From: an uncultured Eubacteriales bacterium
GTDB taxonomy: Bacteria; Bacillota; Clostridia; Oscillospirales; Acutalibacteraceae
Direction: 5' to 3'
DNA length: 64,000 nt
Assembly (NCBI GenBank): GCA_934463265.1
Contig: CAKSIU010000004.1
Span: 1-64,000, forward strand
The notes under the pieces are model-generated. The model searched no databases, was not told the origin of the DNA, and saw nothing but the letters and a program-made list of their open reading frames with translations. Of the stretch, positions 44,021 to 52,729 are shown piece by piece. Position 1 is the stretch's first letter. Each line of letters starts with the position of its first letter. The translations under genes were made by a program, and so were the position numbers.

Positions 44021-44048
44021 ATAGGGCGTAGGTTTAACCACGCCCTAT
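44021..44048 (-). terminator. Terminator of rpsB-tsf
   Basis: Stem ATAGGGCGT/ACGCCCTAT with a 10-nt loop, followed on the minus strand by TTTT. It lies between tsf and pyrH. Confidence 0.75.
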
Positions 44049-44079
44049 AAAAATTTAAATTCAAAAAGCTAAAAAACGA

Positions 44080-44994
44080 TTATTTCACCATACTTGCGAC
44101 CTCATCCGCAAAATTATCTTCACGTTTTTCTAAGCCCTCTCCCTTTTCAAAACGAACAAAATCAACAATTTCGATATTTCCGCCTAATTTTTTAGCAGTT
44201 TCTTTTGTATATTGTTCAACAGTCAAATTTGAATCTTTAACAAAGATTTGGTCAACTAAGCAATTCTCCTTATAAAACTTACCAATTTTGCCCATAACGA
44301 TTTTTTCAGCAATATTGGCAGGTTTACCCTCATTCATAACTTGCTCTGTAAGAATTTTCTTTTCATGCTCCAGAACTTCCGCAGGCACCGATTCACTATT
44401 GAGATATCCAGGATTTACCGCAGCAACCTGCATAGCAATATCTTTCGCAAAAACTTTAAACTCGTCTTTAGCTGCAATTTCGGCCGAAGTGTTAAATTTA
44501 ACCATAACACCTATTCTGCCGGCAGCGTGGTTATAAGTGGTAACAACGCCGTCGAATCTTTTAAAGCGGCGAATTTTTATATTTTCGCCAATTGTAAGAA
44601 TTTTTTCTCTAACTAATTCTTCAACGGTTAAATCGCTGCCAGAAGCCTTACATGCCATTAAGTCCTCTAAAGAAGCAGGATTTTTTTCAATAACCGTGTC
44701 TGCACAAGTCTGAACAAAAGCCAAAAAGTCTGCATTTTTTGCAACGAAATCGGTTTCGGCATTGACTTCGATAACAACGCCAACATTTTCCTCTTTGTTA
44801 GTGCAAGCAAATGCAACACCCTCTGCAGCAATTCTTCCAGATTTTTTAGTCGCAGCGGCTAACCCTTTTTCTCTCAAAAAATCAACAGCCTTGTCCATGT
44901 CACCATTAGATTCTGTAAGTGCTTTTTTGCAATCCATCATCCCGCAACCGGTTTTTTCCCTCAACGCCTTAACGTCACTAGCTGTAAAAGCCAT
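44080..44994 (-). CDS. tsf: Elongation factor Ts
   Basis: Guanine nucleotide exchange factor for EF-Tu. The 304 residues have the UBA-like N-terminus (VKALREKTGCGMMDCKKAL), the core TDFVAKN motif and a normal C-terminus. Cotranscribed with rpsB, with a small hairpin between them. Confidence 0.97.
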   Translation of the reverse strand: MAFTASDVKALREKTGCGMMDCKKALTESNGDMDKAVDFLREKGLAAATKKSGRIAAEGVAFACTNKEENVGVVIEVNAETDFVAKNADFLAFVQTCADTVIEKNPASLEDLMACKASGSDLTVEELVREKILTIGENIKIRRFKRFDGVVTTYNHAAGRIGVMVKFNTSAEIAAKDEFKVFAKDIAMQVAAVNPGYLNSESVPAEVLEHEKKILTEQVMNEGKPANIAEKIVMGKIGKFYKENCLVDQIFVKDSNLTVEQYTKETAKKLGGNIEIVDFVRFEKGEGLEKREDNFADEVASMVK

Positions 44995-45062
44995 AATTTG
45001 TTACCTCCAAATAAATAATATCATTAAATAAATATCGAAAATTACGAGACACTTCACAACAA

Positions 45063-45082
45063 AAGACGGTTAAAACCGCCTT
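45063..45082 (-). terminator. Attenuator-like hairpin between rpsB and tsf
   Basis: Stem AAGGCGG/CCGTCTT with one G-U pair and a short loop, followed by TTTT on the minus strand. It probably sets the rpsB to tsf ratio without being a full stop, since tsf has no other promoter that I could see. Confidence 0.5.
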
Positions 45083-45105
45083 TTATATGAAATAAATTTT
45101 ATAAA

Positions 45106-45864
45106 TTACTTTGAAACTTTTTCTTCAACGATTAAATCTTCAACCATTTCGCCCTCAGATTCAATCGCAGCCGCACTCATTTGACCTTCTTTGCCTTCGA
45201 TTACGCCATTTGCCATAACGCCAGCTAAAAGTTTAACCGCTCTGATTGCGTCGTCGTTGCCAGGAATTACATAATCTACTTCATCTGGGTCACAGTTTGT
45301 ATCAACAATAGCAATGATGGGAATCCCCAATTTTTTAGCTTCAGCAACAGCAATTTTTTCTTTGCGAGGGTCAACGATAAACAAAGCTCCAGGTAAATCT
45401 TTCATATCTTTAATTCCACCAAGGAACTTTTCTAATTTTTCTATCTCAAGGTTTAACTTAATAACTTCTTTTTTAGGCAACAAATCGAAAGTACCGTTTT
45501 CTTGCATTTCGCGCAACTGTTTTAAACGATTAACTCTGCGGCGAATGGTCGTAAAGTTAGTTAGCATACCGCCCAACCAACGAGCATTAACGTAATAAGC
45601 ACCGCAACGGATAGCTTCTTCTTTAACGGATTCTTGAGCTTGTTTTTTAGTTCCAACAAAAAGAACCGATTTGCCTTGTTCGGTGAGGTCGCGAATGAAA
45701 TTATAAGCTTCCTCTAATTTTCTAACAGTTTTTTGGAGGTCGATGATATAAATACCATTTCTCTCGGTAAAGATGTACTCTGCCATTTTAGGGTTCCATC
45801 TTCTGGTTTGATGTCCGAAATGGACACCGGCTTCTAAAAGTTGTTTCATAGATACTACTGACAT
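45106..45864 (-). CDS. rpsB: 30S ribosomal protein S2
   Basis: The 252 residues contain the S2 signatures ([40 protein letters not shown]). GGAGGA precedes the ATG at 45864. It heads the translation cluster and has a strong promoter and a leader hairpin. Confidence 0.97.
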   Translation of the reverse strand: MSVVSMKQLLEAGVHFGHQTRRWNPKMAEYIFTERNGIYIIDLQKTVRKLEEAYNFIRDLTEQGKSVLFVGTKKQAQESVKEEAIRCGAYYVNARWLGGMLTNFTTIRRRVNRLKQLREMQENGTFDLLPKKEVIKLNLEIEKLEKFLGGIKDMKDLPGALFIVDPRKEKIAVAEAKKLGIPIIAIVDTNCDPDEVDYVIPGNDDAIRAVKLLAGVMANGVIEGKEGQMSAAAIESEGEMVEDLIVEEKVSK

Positions 45865-45895
45865 AAAAATTGTCCTCCTTGGTTATACCTCCGTC

Positions 45896-45942
45896 GCACT
45901 TAAATACCCGAAAAACCAAATAATGGCACCAAGAAAAAGTGC
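45896..45942 (-). promoter_or_regulatory. Possible structured leader of rpsB
   Basis: The 5' untranslated region contains a long-range pairing GCACTT/AAGTGC enclosing about 35 nt, just upstream of the ribosome binding site. Ribosomal protein leaders are often autoregulated; this is only a structural suggestion. Confidence 0.35.
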
Positions 45943-45963
45943 AAACGTGTGATTTTTAAAGAT

Positions 45964-45992
45964 ATTATACCACGGCAAGAACAATTTTACAA
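45964..45992 (-). promoter_or_regulatory. Sigma-A promoter of rpsB-tsf
   Basis: On the minus strand TTGTAA (45987-45992), 17 nt, TATAAT (45964-45969). Confidence 0.7.
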
Positions 45993-46029
45993 GAAAAATT
46001 TTTGAATATATAACAAAACTTTGCAAAAA

Positions 46030-46064
46030 TAAAAAAAACACCGCATAAAAAAAGATGCGATGTT
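46030..46064 (-). terminator. Terminator downstream of the core-only peptide remnant
   Basis: Stem AACATCGCAT/ATGCGGTGTT (one G-U pair) and an eight-T tail on the minus strand, directly after the stop codon at 46069. It shows that the remnant descends from a real transcription unit. Confidence 0.7.
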
Positions 46065-46068
46065 AATT

Positions 46069-46224
46069 TTATCTCCTATGATAGCCAGCATCATAGGCAC
46101 TTGCCTCACTTTTAAAATCAAAAGTTTTCACCACTTTACCTGTTTCCTCGTCTACTACATCATAAACTTCAACCCACAGCCACGGTCTCGAATTATCTAT
46201 GCGCGTCTCCACTTTTCCTCCGGA
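46069..46224 (-). pseudogene. Core-only remnant of the double-glycine peptide family (member C)
   Basis: An open frame of 51 codons runs from SGGKVETRI to a TAA at 46069. It opens at a Ser-Gly-Gly preceded directly by an in-frame stop, so the leader half is missing. The body (VEVYDVVDEETGKVV, then FDFKSEASAYDAGY) aligns with the cores of the peptides at 50551 (VYDNETGEL) and 216 (YQFKSKSAAKAA). No start codon fits a full precursor. A terminator follows. It lies beside a decayed phage terminase gene, and is best read as a decapitated peptide gene. Confidence 0.55.
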
Positions 46225-46322
46225 TTATAGATCGACTAAACAGAAAAAATCCCTTATTTAAGCGAAAGAAAGAATAAATAAATTGCGCAAAAAGCAAAAC
46301 TGTGTTTAAAATTGAAAAAATC

Positions 46323-46990
46323 TTATAGTATATCCTGTGATTTACGGAGCAGAAAAATCGGATGATTGGACAGATCCTGAAGTTTGGAAAAAAGTAAATC
46401 CATCGCTTAGAATAACAGTGGGAATTGATAAAGTTAAAGCTGTGTGCGAATCAGCAAAACAAAACCTCAGAGAAGAAAATAGTTTTAGGCAGCTTCGGCT
46501 AAATCAATGGGTAAAACAGGCAGTAAGGTGAATGCCGGTGGGCAAGTGGAACACCTGTAGCTTTAAAGTGAATAAAGAAGAGCTGCGTGGCAGAGTTTGC
46601 TATGGTGGATTAGGTTTATCTTCTACTACGGACATTACCGCGTTTGTGCTGCTATTTTCACCGCGTGGAGTTCCCGCAGACAAATTCGCACATTGATAAT
46701 TAAGAATACCAAAGTTTGCCGCATTTTTGGTTGCCAGAAGACAATTTTCCCTTCAGAATAAATCGTGACCATGTACCATATAATTTGTGGCGGAGACAAG
46801 GATATCTTAAAACTACTGAGGGCAATGTAGTCCACTATGGATTTATTGAAAAATTTATCGAGGAGCTTGGCAAAAAATATAATATACGAGAAATCGCATT
46901 CGACCGGTGGGGTGCTGTGCAGATGGTTCAAAATCTTGAAAGCATGGGATTTACAGTTGTTCCATTTTGACAGGGATTTAAGGCAACACC
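46323..46990 (+). pseudogene. Phage terminase large subunit remnant
   Basis: Pieces of a TerL protein in order: VYPVIYGAEKSDDWTDPEVW (46325 on), an in-frame TGA at 46529 where a Trp is expected, then VCYGGLGLSSTTDITAF (the nuclease Asp region), a stop at 46694, and after a frameshift the stretch YNIREIAFDRWGAVQ (~46890) followed by another TGA and QGFK. At least two nonsense changes and one frameshift kill it. No other phage genes are nearby, so it is a prophage relic. Confidence 0.8.
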
Positions 46991-47086
46991 ACATAATATT
47001 CAAAAGTGATTGCTAAAAAAGCGCAAAACAAAAACAGGGACAGTTCATTGCAACCTGCTACAACGACGTTATCAATATAAACTCAA

Positions 47087-47455
47087 TTAAGCCAACAAAG
47101 ATTTTCTGCCTGCCAAATAAAGATTTGCCAGAGCAAACATCATATTAAGTTTTTGAATCTGCTTTTCAATCCAAACGATAGTACCCTTTTTCAAGATTAA
47201 TCATTTTTGTTTCAGTATTTCTACTACCTGCGAAAACAATTTCTCTTGTATTCCGTTTTTTACTAAAATATTGTGAAATCTTCCGATAGTATTTCCAGCT
47301 GAAACCTGGTTTGACGAGTCTATACCACAAAATTCTGAAAGGCTCGGCTATCTATCACTTCTATCATTATCCTCATATCGGATAAATCGTACAGGTTTTG
47401 CATAATGTAAATCCGAAGCATCCGTTCTAGAGTGTAGAGCTTGCTGCCTCACTCT
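47087..47455 (-). mobile_element. Decayed IS5-family transposase
   Basis: On the minus strand the translation reads LERMLRIYIMQNLYDLSD, then after a frameshift IDSSNQVSAGNTIGRF and LILKKGTIV, then jumps to the family C-terminus MMFALANLYLAGRKSLLA with a stop at 47087. The catalytic middle is deleted. The remaining DNA from 46990 to 47086 and 47456 to 47573 holds nothing I can recognise. Confidence 0.65.
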
Positions 47456-47573
47456 CCTTTATAATAGCAAGATTCCTATCCACTATGCCTTAAAAATGCT
47501 TTTTTACTTGTTTTTGTTAGTGCTAATTCATCACAAAAATACGATACTGTCATTTGCCTTATTCATAACTTCA

Positions 47574-49916
47574 TTATATCACATTTTTGTGGCATTCTCT
47601 ACTGTACGATTTTGCCTTAAATACAAACGTCGCCAAAAAGCAAAGTGCAACGCTTATAACTATCAATCTCAGGTTTAATTCTGACATCGAAAAAAATTTT
47701 CTAAAAAACACCAGACAAAACACAAATGCGCCTGTCATCAAAGAAAATAACGCTTTTCGAATTTTATTAAATGGCGTGCAAAGTTCAAATAACAGCGAAA
47801 GCCCATTAAAGCCAGTCAAAATAACGCATAAAGTTGAAATTTCTGTATAATTAAGCCCAAGAACTCCGGACAGTGCCATAACAGATAAAATCGATGCAAC
47901 TATGGTTAACGCACATGGAAGAGACTTATTTATTATGTTAAAAAATAAATTTCCACTTATTCGGTTTTTGTTTGGCTCAAGTGCCAGCACAAACGATGGA
48001 ATCCCTATTGTGAAAACACTTGTTAATGTCATTTGAATGGGCATAAATGGGTATGGAGTATTGAAAAACAAGAATAATATCGCAAGCAAAGTAGAGTATA
48101 TTGTTTTTACCAAAAATAATGATGCCGAGCGCTGAATATTATTTATCGAACGTCGACCTTCAAGAACTACTTTTGGCATTGACGAAAAGTCTGAATTTAA
48201 CAGCACTAATTGCGACACATTTCTTGCCGCATCACTGCCGTTTGCCATCACCACACTGCAATCGGCTTCTTTTAGCGCCAAAACATCATTTACACCATCG
48301 CCTGTCATCGCTACAGCGTGCCCTTGTTCCTTCAGCGCACAAATTATTTCTTTTTTTTGCATTGGAGAAACTCTTCCGAAAATAGAATAATTTTTTACCG
48401 CATTTTGGATATCTTTCTTTGTTTTTAAAGTTTTTGCATCGACACATTTGTCATAATTTTTTACACCAACGCGCTTGGCTATATTAGAAACCGTTTGCAT
48501 GTTGTCTCCGGAAATTATTTTAATATCAACACCCTGGTCGTAAAAATATTTTAAAGTATCCGGCGCAGTTTCTCTAATCACATCTTTTATCAAAATAAAT
48601 CCAATTAATTCGAGATCTTCTGGTAAATTTTCATTTATAAAGTTATTTTTTGAGTGCACAAAAACAAGAACTCTGCTCTCTTTATTGTACTGCTGTAATT
48701 CTTTTTCTATAGCTTTAACGTTTTCGCCTAAAATAAATTCGGCAGCACCCATTACATAACTTCCTAAACCTTTAACATATGCTCCCGACCATTTTTTTTC
48801 GGACGAAAATGGCATAATTTCCTCAGCTTTTTCATAACTGATTTTATTTTCATCTACAAAATTTTTTACCGCACAGTATGTTGGATTTGTATCCTCCGTA
48901 TTGTTTACTATAATCGATAAGCCTTTATGAACGACAGATTTATCAGCATTTTTATACGGAATAATCTCTTCAACCTGCATTGTACCTTGAGTTATTGTGC
49001 CGGTTTTGTCTATGCACAAAGTATCAACCCGAGCCAATGTTTCTATGCAATAAAGTTCCTGAACCAAAACTTTATGTTTGGAAAGTCTTATTACGCTTAC
49101 AGCCAAAACCGTGCTCACTAACAGCATAAGTCCTTCAGGAATCATTCCAATTAGCGCGGCAGTTGTATTTATGACCGAATTTTCGAATGTATTTTGCTGC
49201 AGTTGGTGTATAAACAAGCAAATTCCGATTGGAATTATCAAAATTGAGAGAATTAAAATTATTTTGTTGAAAGCCGACATTATTTGCGAATTAGTTTTCT
49301 TTACATATTTAGCACCACTTGAAATTTTTGACGCATAATTATATTGGCCGACATGCTCAACTTTAGCCTTGCATCTACCGCTTACAAGATAGCTTCCGGA
49401 CAACAACAAATCGCCCTCATTTTTCGAAATAGAATTGGCTTCGCCGGTTAGCAAAGATTCATTAACATCGCATTTTCCACATATAATTTTACAATCGGTT
49501 GGAATTTGATTTCCCTGAATTAATTCGATAATGTCATCTAAAACAAGCTCGTCGATATTTATTTGCCGCAAGGAGCCATTTCTTATTGCATTTACTTTTT
49601 TCAGAGAAAGTATCGAAAGTTTATCTACGGTTTTCTTAGCACGAATTTCTTGATATGTACTTATAATGAGGTTAGATATAACAACCCCCATAAACAGCAA
49701 ATTTTTAAAGGAGCCGACATAAATAATAGCAGCGGCCAAGAAAAAATTTATAAAATTAAACAGAGTGAATAAATTATCTTTTATTATGCGAGGAATTGTT
49801 TTTGTAGGAACAGATATATCTTCGTTGACTAGACCGGCATTTTTTCTGGCTGAAATTTGCTCGTCAGAAAGCCCAACATTAGGGTCCGGATTGTACCTGA
49901 TTATATTATTTGCCAT
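47574..49916 (-). CDS. Cation-transporting P-type ATPase, CtpE-like
   Basis: Membrane pump of about 780 residues. Motifs: actuator LLTGEAN, the membrane motif IPEGL, the phosphorylation site DKTGTIT, the nucleotide-domain segment and hinge TGDGVNDVLALKEADCSVVMANGSDA, and ten membrane helices. The IPEGLMLLVSTVLAVSVIRL segment and overall layout resemble mycobacterial CtpE, a calcium-uptake type, more than KdpB or heavy-metal pumps; no metal-binding N-terminal domain exists. The ATG at 49916 is chosen (GAGGAG 9 nt upstream). The ion is not certain. Confidence 0.85.
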   Translation of the reverse strand: MANNIIRYNPDPNVGLSDEQISARKNAGLVNEDISVPTKTIPRIIKDNLFTLFNFINFFLAAAIIYVGSFKNLLFMGVVISNLIISTYQEIRAKKTVDKLSILSLKKVNAIRNGSLRQINIDELVLDDIIELIQGNQIPTDCKIICGKCDVNESLLTGEANSISKNEGDLLLSGSYLVSGRCKAKVEHVGQYNYASKISSGAKYVKKTNSQIMSAFNKIILILSILIIPIGICLFIHQLQQNTFENSVINTTAALIGMIPEGLMLLVSTVLAVSVIRLSKHKVLVQELYCIETLARVDTLCIDKTGTITQGTMQVEEIIPYKNADKSVVHKGLSIIVNNTEDTNPTYCAVKNFVDENKISYEKAEEIMPFSSEKKWSGAYVKGLGSYVMGAAEFILGENVKAIEKELQQYNKESRVLVFVHSKNNFINENLPEDLELIGFILIKDVIRETAPDTLKYFYDQGVDIKIISGDNMQTVSNIAKRVGVKNYDKCVDAKTLKTKKDIQNAVKNYSIFGRVSPMQKKEIICALKEQGHAVAMTGDGVNDVLALKEADCSVVMANGSDAARNVSQLVLLNSDFSSMPKVVLEGRRSINNIQRSASLFLVKTIYSTLLAILFLFFNTPYPFMPIQMTLTSVFTIGIPSFVLALEPNKNRISGNLFFNIINKSLPCALTIVASILSVMALSGVLGLNYTEISTLCVILTGFNGLSLLFELCTPFNKIRKALFSLMTGAFVFCLVFFRKFFSMSELNLRLIVISVALCFLATFVFKAKSYSRECHKNVI

Positions 49917-50002
49917 CGTACATTTCTCCTCAATTTTATTTTGTAATTTAATTATATATTTGGACAAAATTAAAGTCAATTAGCTTTGGTTAGGAGGTTT
50001 TT

Positions 50003-50296
50003 ATGAGGTGCAGAGTGGTGGATATGCGAAACAAGGAAGTCATAAATGTAAAAACAGGCGTACGACTTGGTTGCGTAAGCGACGTGGAAATAGATACCAA
50101 AGATGCCAAACTTCTTGCGATTGTAATATACGGAAGGTTGCGTTGGTGCGGACTTTTGGGCCGAGAAGATGACATCATAATAAGGTGGGAAGACATTGAA
50201 ATAATAGGCGAAGACACAATTTTGGTTAAGCACAATGTTGGAGCAAAACGCAAAAAACGAAGATTTCAGGAACTTAGAAGATTTTTTAAATTATAA
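50003..50296 (+). CDS. ylmC: YlmC/YmxH-family sporulation protein (PRC-barrel)
   Basis: A 97-residue PRC-barrel protein with the RCRVVDMRNKEVINVKTGVRLGCVSDVEID motif region and IIRWEDIEIIGEDTILV. Members are common in spore-formers and expressed in sporulation; the molecular role is unknown. GGAGG precedes the ATG. It diverges from the P-type ATPase gene. Confidence 0.9.
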   Translation: MRCRVVDMRNKEVINVKTGVRLGCVSDVEIDTKDAKLLAIVIYGRLRWCGLLGREDDIIIRWEDIEIIGEDTILVKHNVGAKRKKRRFQELRRFFKL

Positions 50297-50328
50297 TTTT
50301 AATATTTGCCATAAAAAATTTAATGGAA

Positions 50329-50376
50329 AAAACCTCATCATTTAGGCGAGCACTTTTGCCTACACGATGGGGTTTT
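50329..50376 (+). terminator. Terminator of ylmC
   Basis: Stem AAAACCTCATC/GATGGGGTTTT with an inner AGGC/GCCT stem, followed by a loose T-rich tail. Confidence 0.6.
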
Positions 50377-50485
50377 GTTGCGTTTTTAGGAGTATTTGTA
50401 ATGCTAAAAAAGAAAAAATAACATAAAAATTTAAAAAAATTGCAAAAAACTATTGACTTTTTTTACAAAAAGGGGGGGATAAAAG

Positions 50486-50513
50486 TGTCGGGAATTTTTT
50501 GCTTCTGCCGACA
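50486..50513 (+). other. Leader hairpin upstream of peptide B
   Basis: TGTCGG/CCGACA stem with a 16-nt loop in the presumed 5' leader of the peptide gene at 50551. A possible -35 TTGACT (50454-50459) lies upstream, but the -10 is unclear. Confidence 0.35.
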
Positions 50514-50550
50514 AATACATAAAAATTAAATTAAAGAAGGAATGTTGAAA

Positions 50551-50805
50551 ATGAAAAGCAAAAAGAAAAACGAAATGGAAAATGCACAAAACACAATGGA
50601 AGCAACGCAAGAGCTGGACATGAACGCGCTGGAAGATGTGGCCGGAGGAGAAGTTAGGAAAGGGCGTAAACTTGGTGGAAAGCAACTATATAATGTGTAT
50701 GACAATGAAACAGGGGAATTGATAGCCAAAGATTACGACAAATACTTTGTCGATCATTTAGATTTTAATTACCATCATACGTTGAAAAAAAACATACACC
50801 AATAA
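50551..50805 (+). CDS. Small double-glycine-leader peptide (family member B)
   Basis: An 84-residue peptide. The leader (Lys-rich start, then QELDMNALEDVAGGE) ends in a clear double glycine; the core VRKGRKLGGKQLYNVYDNETGEL and its Asp/Tyr/His-rich tail follow. The ATG at 50551 is chosen because AAGGA lies 9 nt upstream; the ATG at 50542 abuts that site. The core resembles those at 216 and 46069. Its 3' end overlaps the first recognisable codons of a serine recombinase remnant in another frame, so the natural C-terminus may have been replaced. No exporter or modifying enzyme is adjacent. Confidence 0.65.
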   Translation: MKSKKKNEMENAQNTMEATQELDMNALEDVAGGEVRKGRKLGGKQLYNVYDNETGELIAKDYDKYFVDHLDFNYHHTLKKNIHQ

Positions 50806-51035
50806 TAGATAAAGATACTTTTTTAAAAGTGCAAGATGAAATCGATAAACGCGTTAAAAAATATTCAAAAGGAAGAAATTTAAATACGTATGCTTTTACA
50901 AATAAAATCAAATGTAATTTATGCGGTAAAAACTATAGAAGAAAAATCGCTGCGAGTGGAACCAGATACGAAAAACCTGTATGGATATGTTTTACATTTA
51001 ATACATACGGAAAGAAATGTTTGGAGCTATACTAA
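50781..51035 (+). pseudogene. Large serine recombinase fragment (zinc-ribbon region)
   Basis: The frame reads VEKKHTPIIDKDTFLKVQDEI, then TNKIKCNLCGKNYRRKI and VWICFTFNTYGKKC, which are the recombinase-domain end and zinc beta-ribbon of phage/transposon serine integrases. The catalytic N-terminal domain is missing, and the frame is cut at ~51027 by the left end of an IS3-type element. Confidence 0.8.
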
Positions 51036-51680
51036 AAAAGTAGACACAAAAATAAACAACATGCTACAATAAATCATACACAAAAAAGGAGGCCTTTTAT
51101 GGTTACGAACAATTACGCAAAATATGATGAAGATTTTAAAAAATCTCTAGTTTTGCTCCATCAGAACGGAAAAGCCCAAGCACATCTATGCAAAGAGTAC
51201 GGCGTTTCAAGATCCGCCATCTCCAAATGGATAAAGCAATACTCTACCGTTGAAATTGATGACGGTGAAATTCTTACGGCTAGGCTGGTTATGGAACTTC
51301 AAAAACGCAATGTACAGCTGGAAGAGGAAAATCTTATCTTAAAAAAAGCGATTGCCATATTCACGCCACACTCAAACAAAGATTAAGTGCTGTTCACAAG
51401 CTCCGTTTCCAACACGCAATTAATACCCTTTGCCGGGTTCTTAGGGTCAACAGAAGCACCTATTACAAACATTTCTCTGCTGCCCCAGCTCCCCGCATCC
51501 GGGAGAACCAATTTCTATATTTGAGTATATCGATGGATACTACAATTCTAAAAGACCCCACTCCACTCTCGGTATGCTGACACCTAACGAATCTGAGGCC
51601 TTATTCTACACTCTGAATCCTTAACTAAGATGCTTATTAAAAAATTTTACACTTTTTTGTGTCTACTTACTTGACTATAG
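51027..51680 (+). mobile_element. Internally deleted IS3-family element
   Basis: Bounded by imperfect inverted repeats sharing CTATA and AAGTAGACACAAAAA (51027-51053 and, reversed, ~51654-51680). It contains intact orfA (51099-51386) and an orfB reduced to an N-terminal piece (RLSAVHKLRFQHAINTL, up to ~51510) joined to the C-terminal piece (FEYIDGYYNSKRPHSTLG, stop at 51622-51624). The DDE core is deleted, so the element is non-autonomous. It interrupts a serine recombinase on the left and an IS5-type transposase on the right. Confidence 0.75.
51099..51386 (+). CDS. IS3-family OrfA (helix-turn-helix)
   Basis: A 95-residue DNA-binding protein with the HTH_Tnp_1 motif (YDEDFKKSLVLLHQNGKAQ, YGVSRSAISKWIKQY) and a C-terminal Leu-zipper-like helix (RLVMELQKRNVQLEEENLIL). 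GGAGG precedes the ATG. Normally it is joined to OrfB by -1 frameshifting near its end; here OrfB is gutted. Confidence 0.85.
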   Translation: MVTNNYAKYDEDFKKSLVLLHQNGKAQAHLCKEYGVSRSAISKWIKQYSTVEIDDGEILTARLVMELQKRNVQLEEENLILKKAIAIFTPHSNKD

Positions 51681-51889
51681 TTCAGTTTCTGCAATACCAG
51701 AATTTTGAACAGCATCAGGTAATCGTATGGCGGACGACCACCAGCACCTTTGGGGTCTTTCCGAAATACCTTAACCAGTCTTGGATGAAAAACATCCCAG
51801 TTGATCGTCTGATTCCGTTGTTTCAGAGAATCTCCTAATCGGCTTAATTTTTCCAGTCGGGCATTTTCATCCCAAGATCTTATTTGCAT
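51681..51889 (-). mobile_element. IS5-family transposase N-terminal fragment
   Basis: About 65 codons: MQIRSWDENARLEKLSRLGD then INWDVFHPRL and KGAGGRPPYDYLMLFKILVLQ, the N-terminal DUF772 segment of IS5-type transposases. It stops exactly at the right end of the IS3-type element. A GAGGTGCCCG motif near 51949 could be its outer terminus. It is a different lineage from the remnant at 47087. Confidence 0.75.
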
Positions 51890-51957
51890 TTTTATCGCCT
51901 TCCGCTTCTCTTATTATACCACAGATTCTTCTTTTGGGCGAGTTTTTAGAGGTGCCC

Positions 51958-52085
51958 GAATATAATAATAAAAGGATTAAGGGCAAATTAAAAGGAATGA
52001 GCACTGTAAATTACAGAATTCATCCCTTTAAAGTCGCCTAATATAAATTTAATCAAAACGTGTCTAACTTTTCGGGTTCAGTTCA
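51958..52085 (+). mobile_element. 3' end of another IS3-family element
   Basis: The frame from 51958 reads EYNNKRIKGKLKGMSTVNYR and ends at TAA 52039, the typical OrfB C-terminus of IS150/IS3-like elements. It is followed at 52060-52085 by a GTGTCTAACTTTTCGGGTTC-type terminal repeat. Everything upstream of it is missing. Confidence 0.6.
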
Positions 52086-52111
52086 CAAAGACTTCTCTTT
52101 TTTTATTAAAA

Positions 52112-52726
52112 TTATTCATTAAAATTGGGTCTTAATTCTTTTATACTTTCCATAATAAATCTGCTTGTGTCGCGAAATTCTTTGCCAGTGCCTTCTTTGA
52201 CGTTAAGTTGATTTACTTTTATTGGTTCTCCTATTGAAATAACATTCTTTTTTAAAATTTTTAATTTATGCTCATTTGCACCGGTTATGCAAACAGGAAT
52301 TATCGTAGCACCTGTTTTATAGGCAATCATCGCACAACCTGTTTTGGGACGCAAAAAATCGTCTGTTTTGGAACGGGTTCCTTCTATAAAAAGCCCTAAT
52401 TGTTCTCCATTTTTTAATATTTTTTCCGCAGAATCAATCGCCGAAGTATCACCTTTTCCCCGCTCCACGGGAAAGGCTCCCACCATTTTGAAAAGTTTTC
52501 CTAAAAGCTTATTTTTAAACAACTCCGCTTTCGCCATAAAGTAAATTTGTCTTTTGAGCGAAACCGCCAATACAACAGGGTCCGCATTAGAAGTGTGATT
52601 TGGACAAATAATAACGCCGTCTTCTGCAGGAATATTTTCAAGGCCCACAACTTTCAGCCTATATAAAATGCGTACGAATGGCCGTATGATTGTTACCACA
52701 GCTCTGTATAGCTTGCTTTCTTTCAT
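52112..52726 (-). CDS. plsC: 1-acyl-sn-glycerol-3-phosphate acyltransferase
   Basis: Makes phosphatidic acid from lysophosphatidic acid. The 204 residues have the acyltransferase motifs NHTSNADP (HX4D) and EGTRSK. Located 3 nt after cmk, a common clostridial arrangement. Confidence 0.93.
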   Translation of the reverse strand: MKESKLYRAVVTIIRPFVRILYRLKVVGLENIPAEDGVIICPNHTSNADPVVLAVSLKRQIYFMAKAELFKNKLLGKLFKMVGAFPVERGKGDTSAIDSAEKILKNGEQLGLFIEGTRSKTDDFLRPKTGCAMIAYKTGATIIPVCITGANEHKLKILKKNVISIGEPIKVNQLNVKEGTGKEFRDTSRFIMESIKELRPNFNE

Positions 52727-52729
52727 AAT

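Noticed and set aside
50323..50421. 32-codon ORF ending in a hydrophobic stretch and KKKK, resembling a membrane mini-protein or sorting tail
   Set aside because: It has no ribosome binding site, lies across the ylmC terminator hairpin and has no LPxTG motif; coincidence is likelier.
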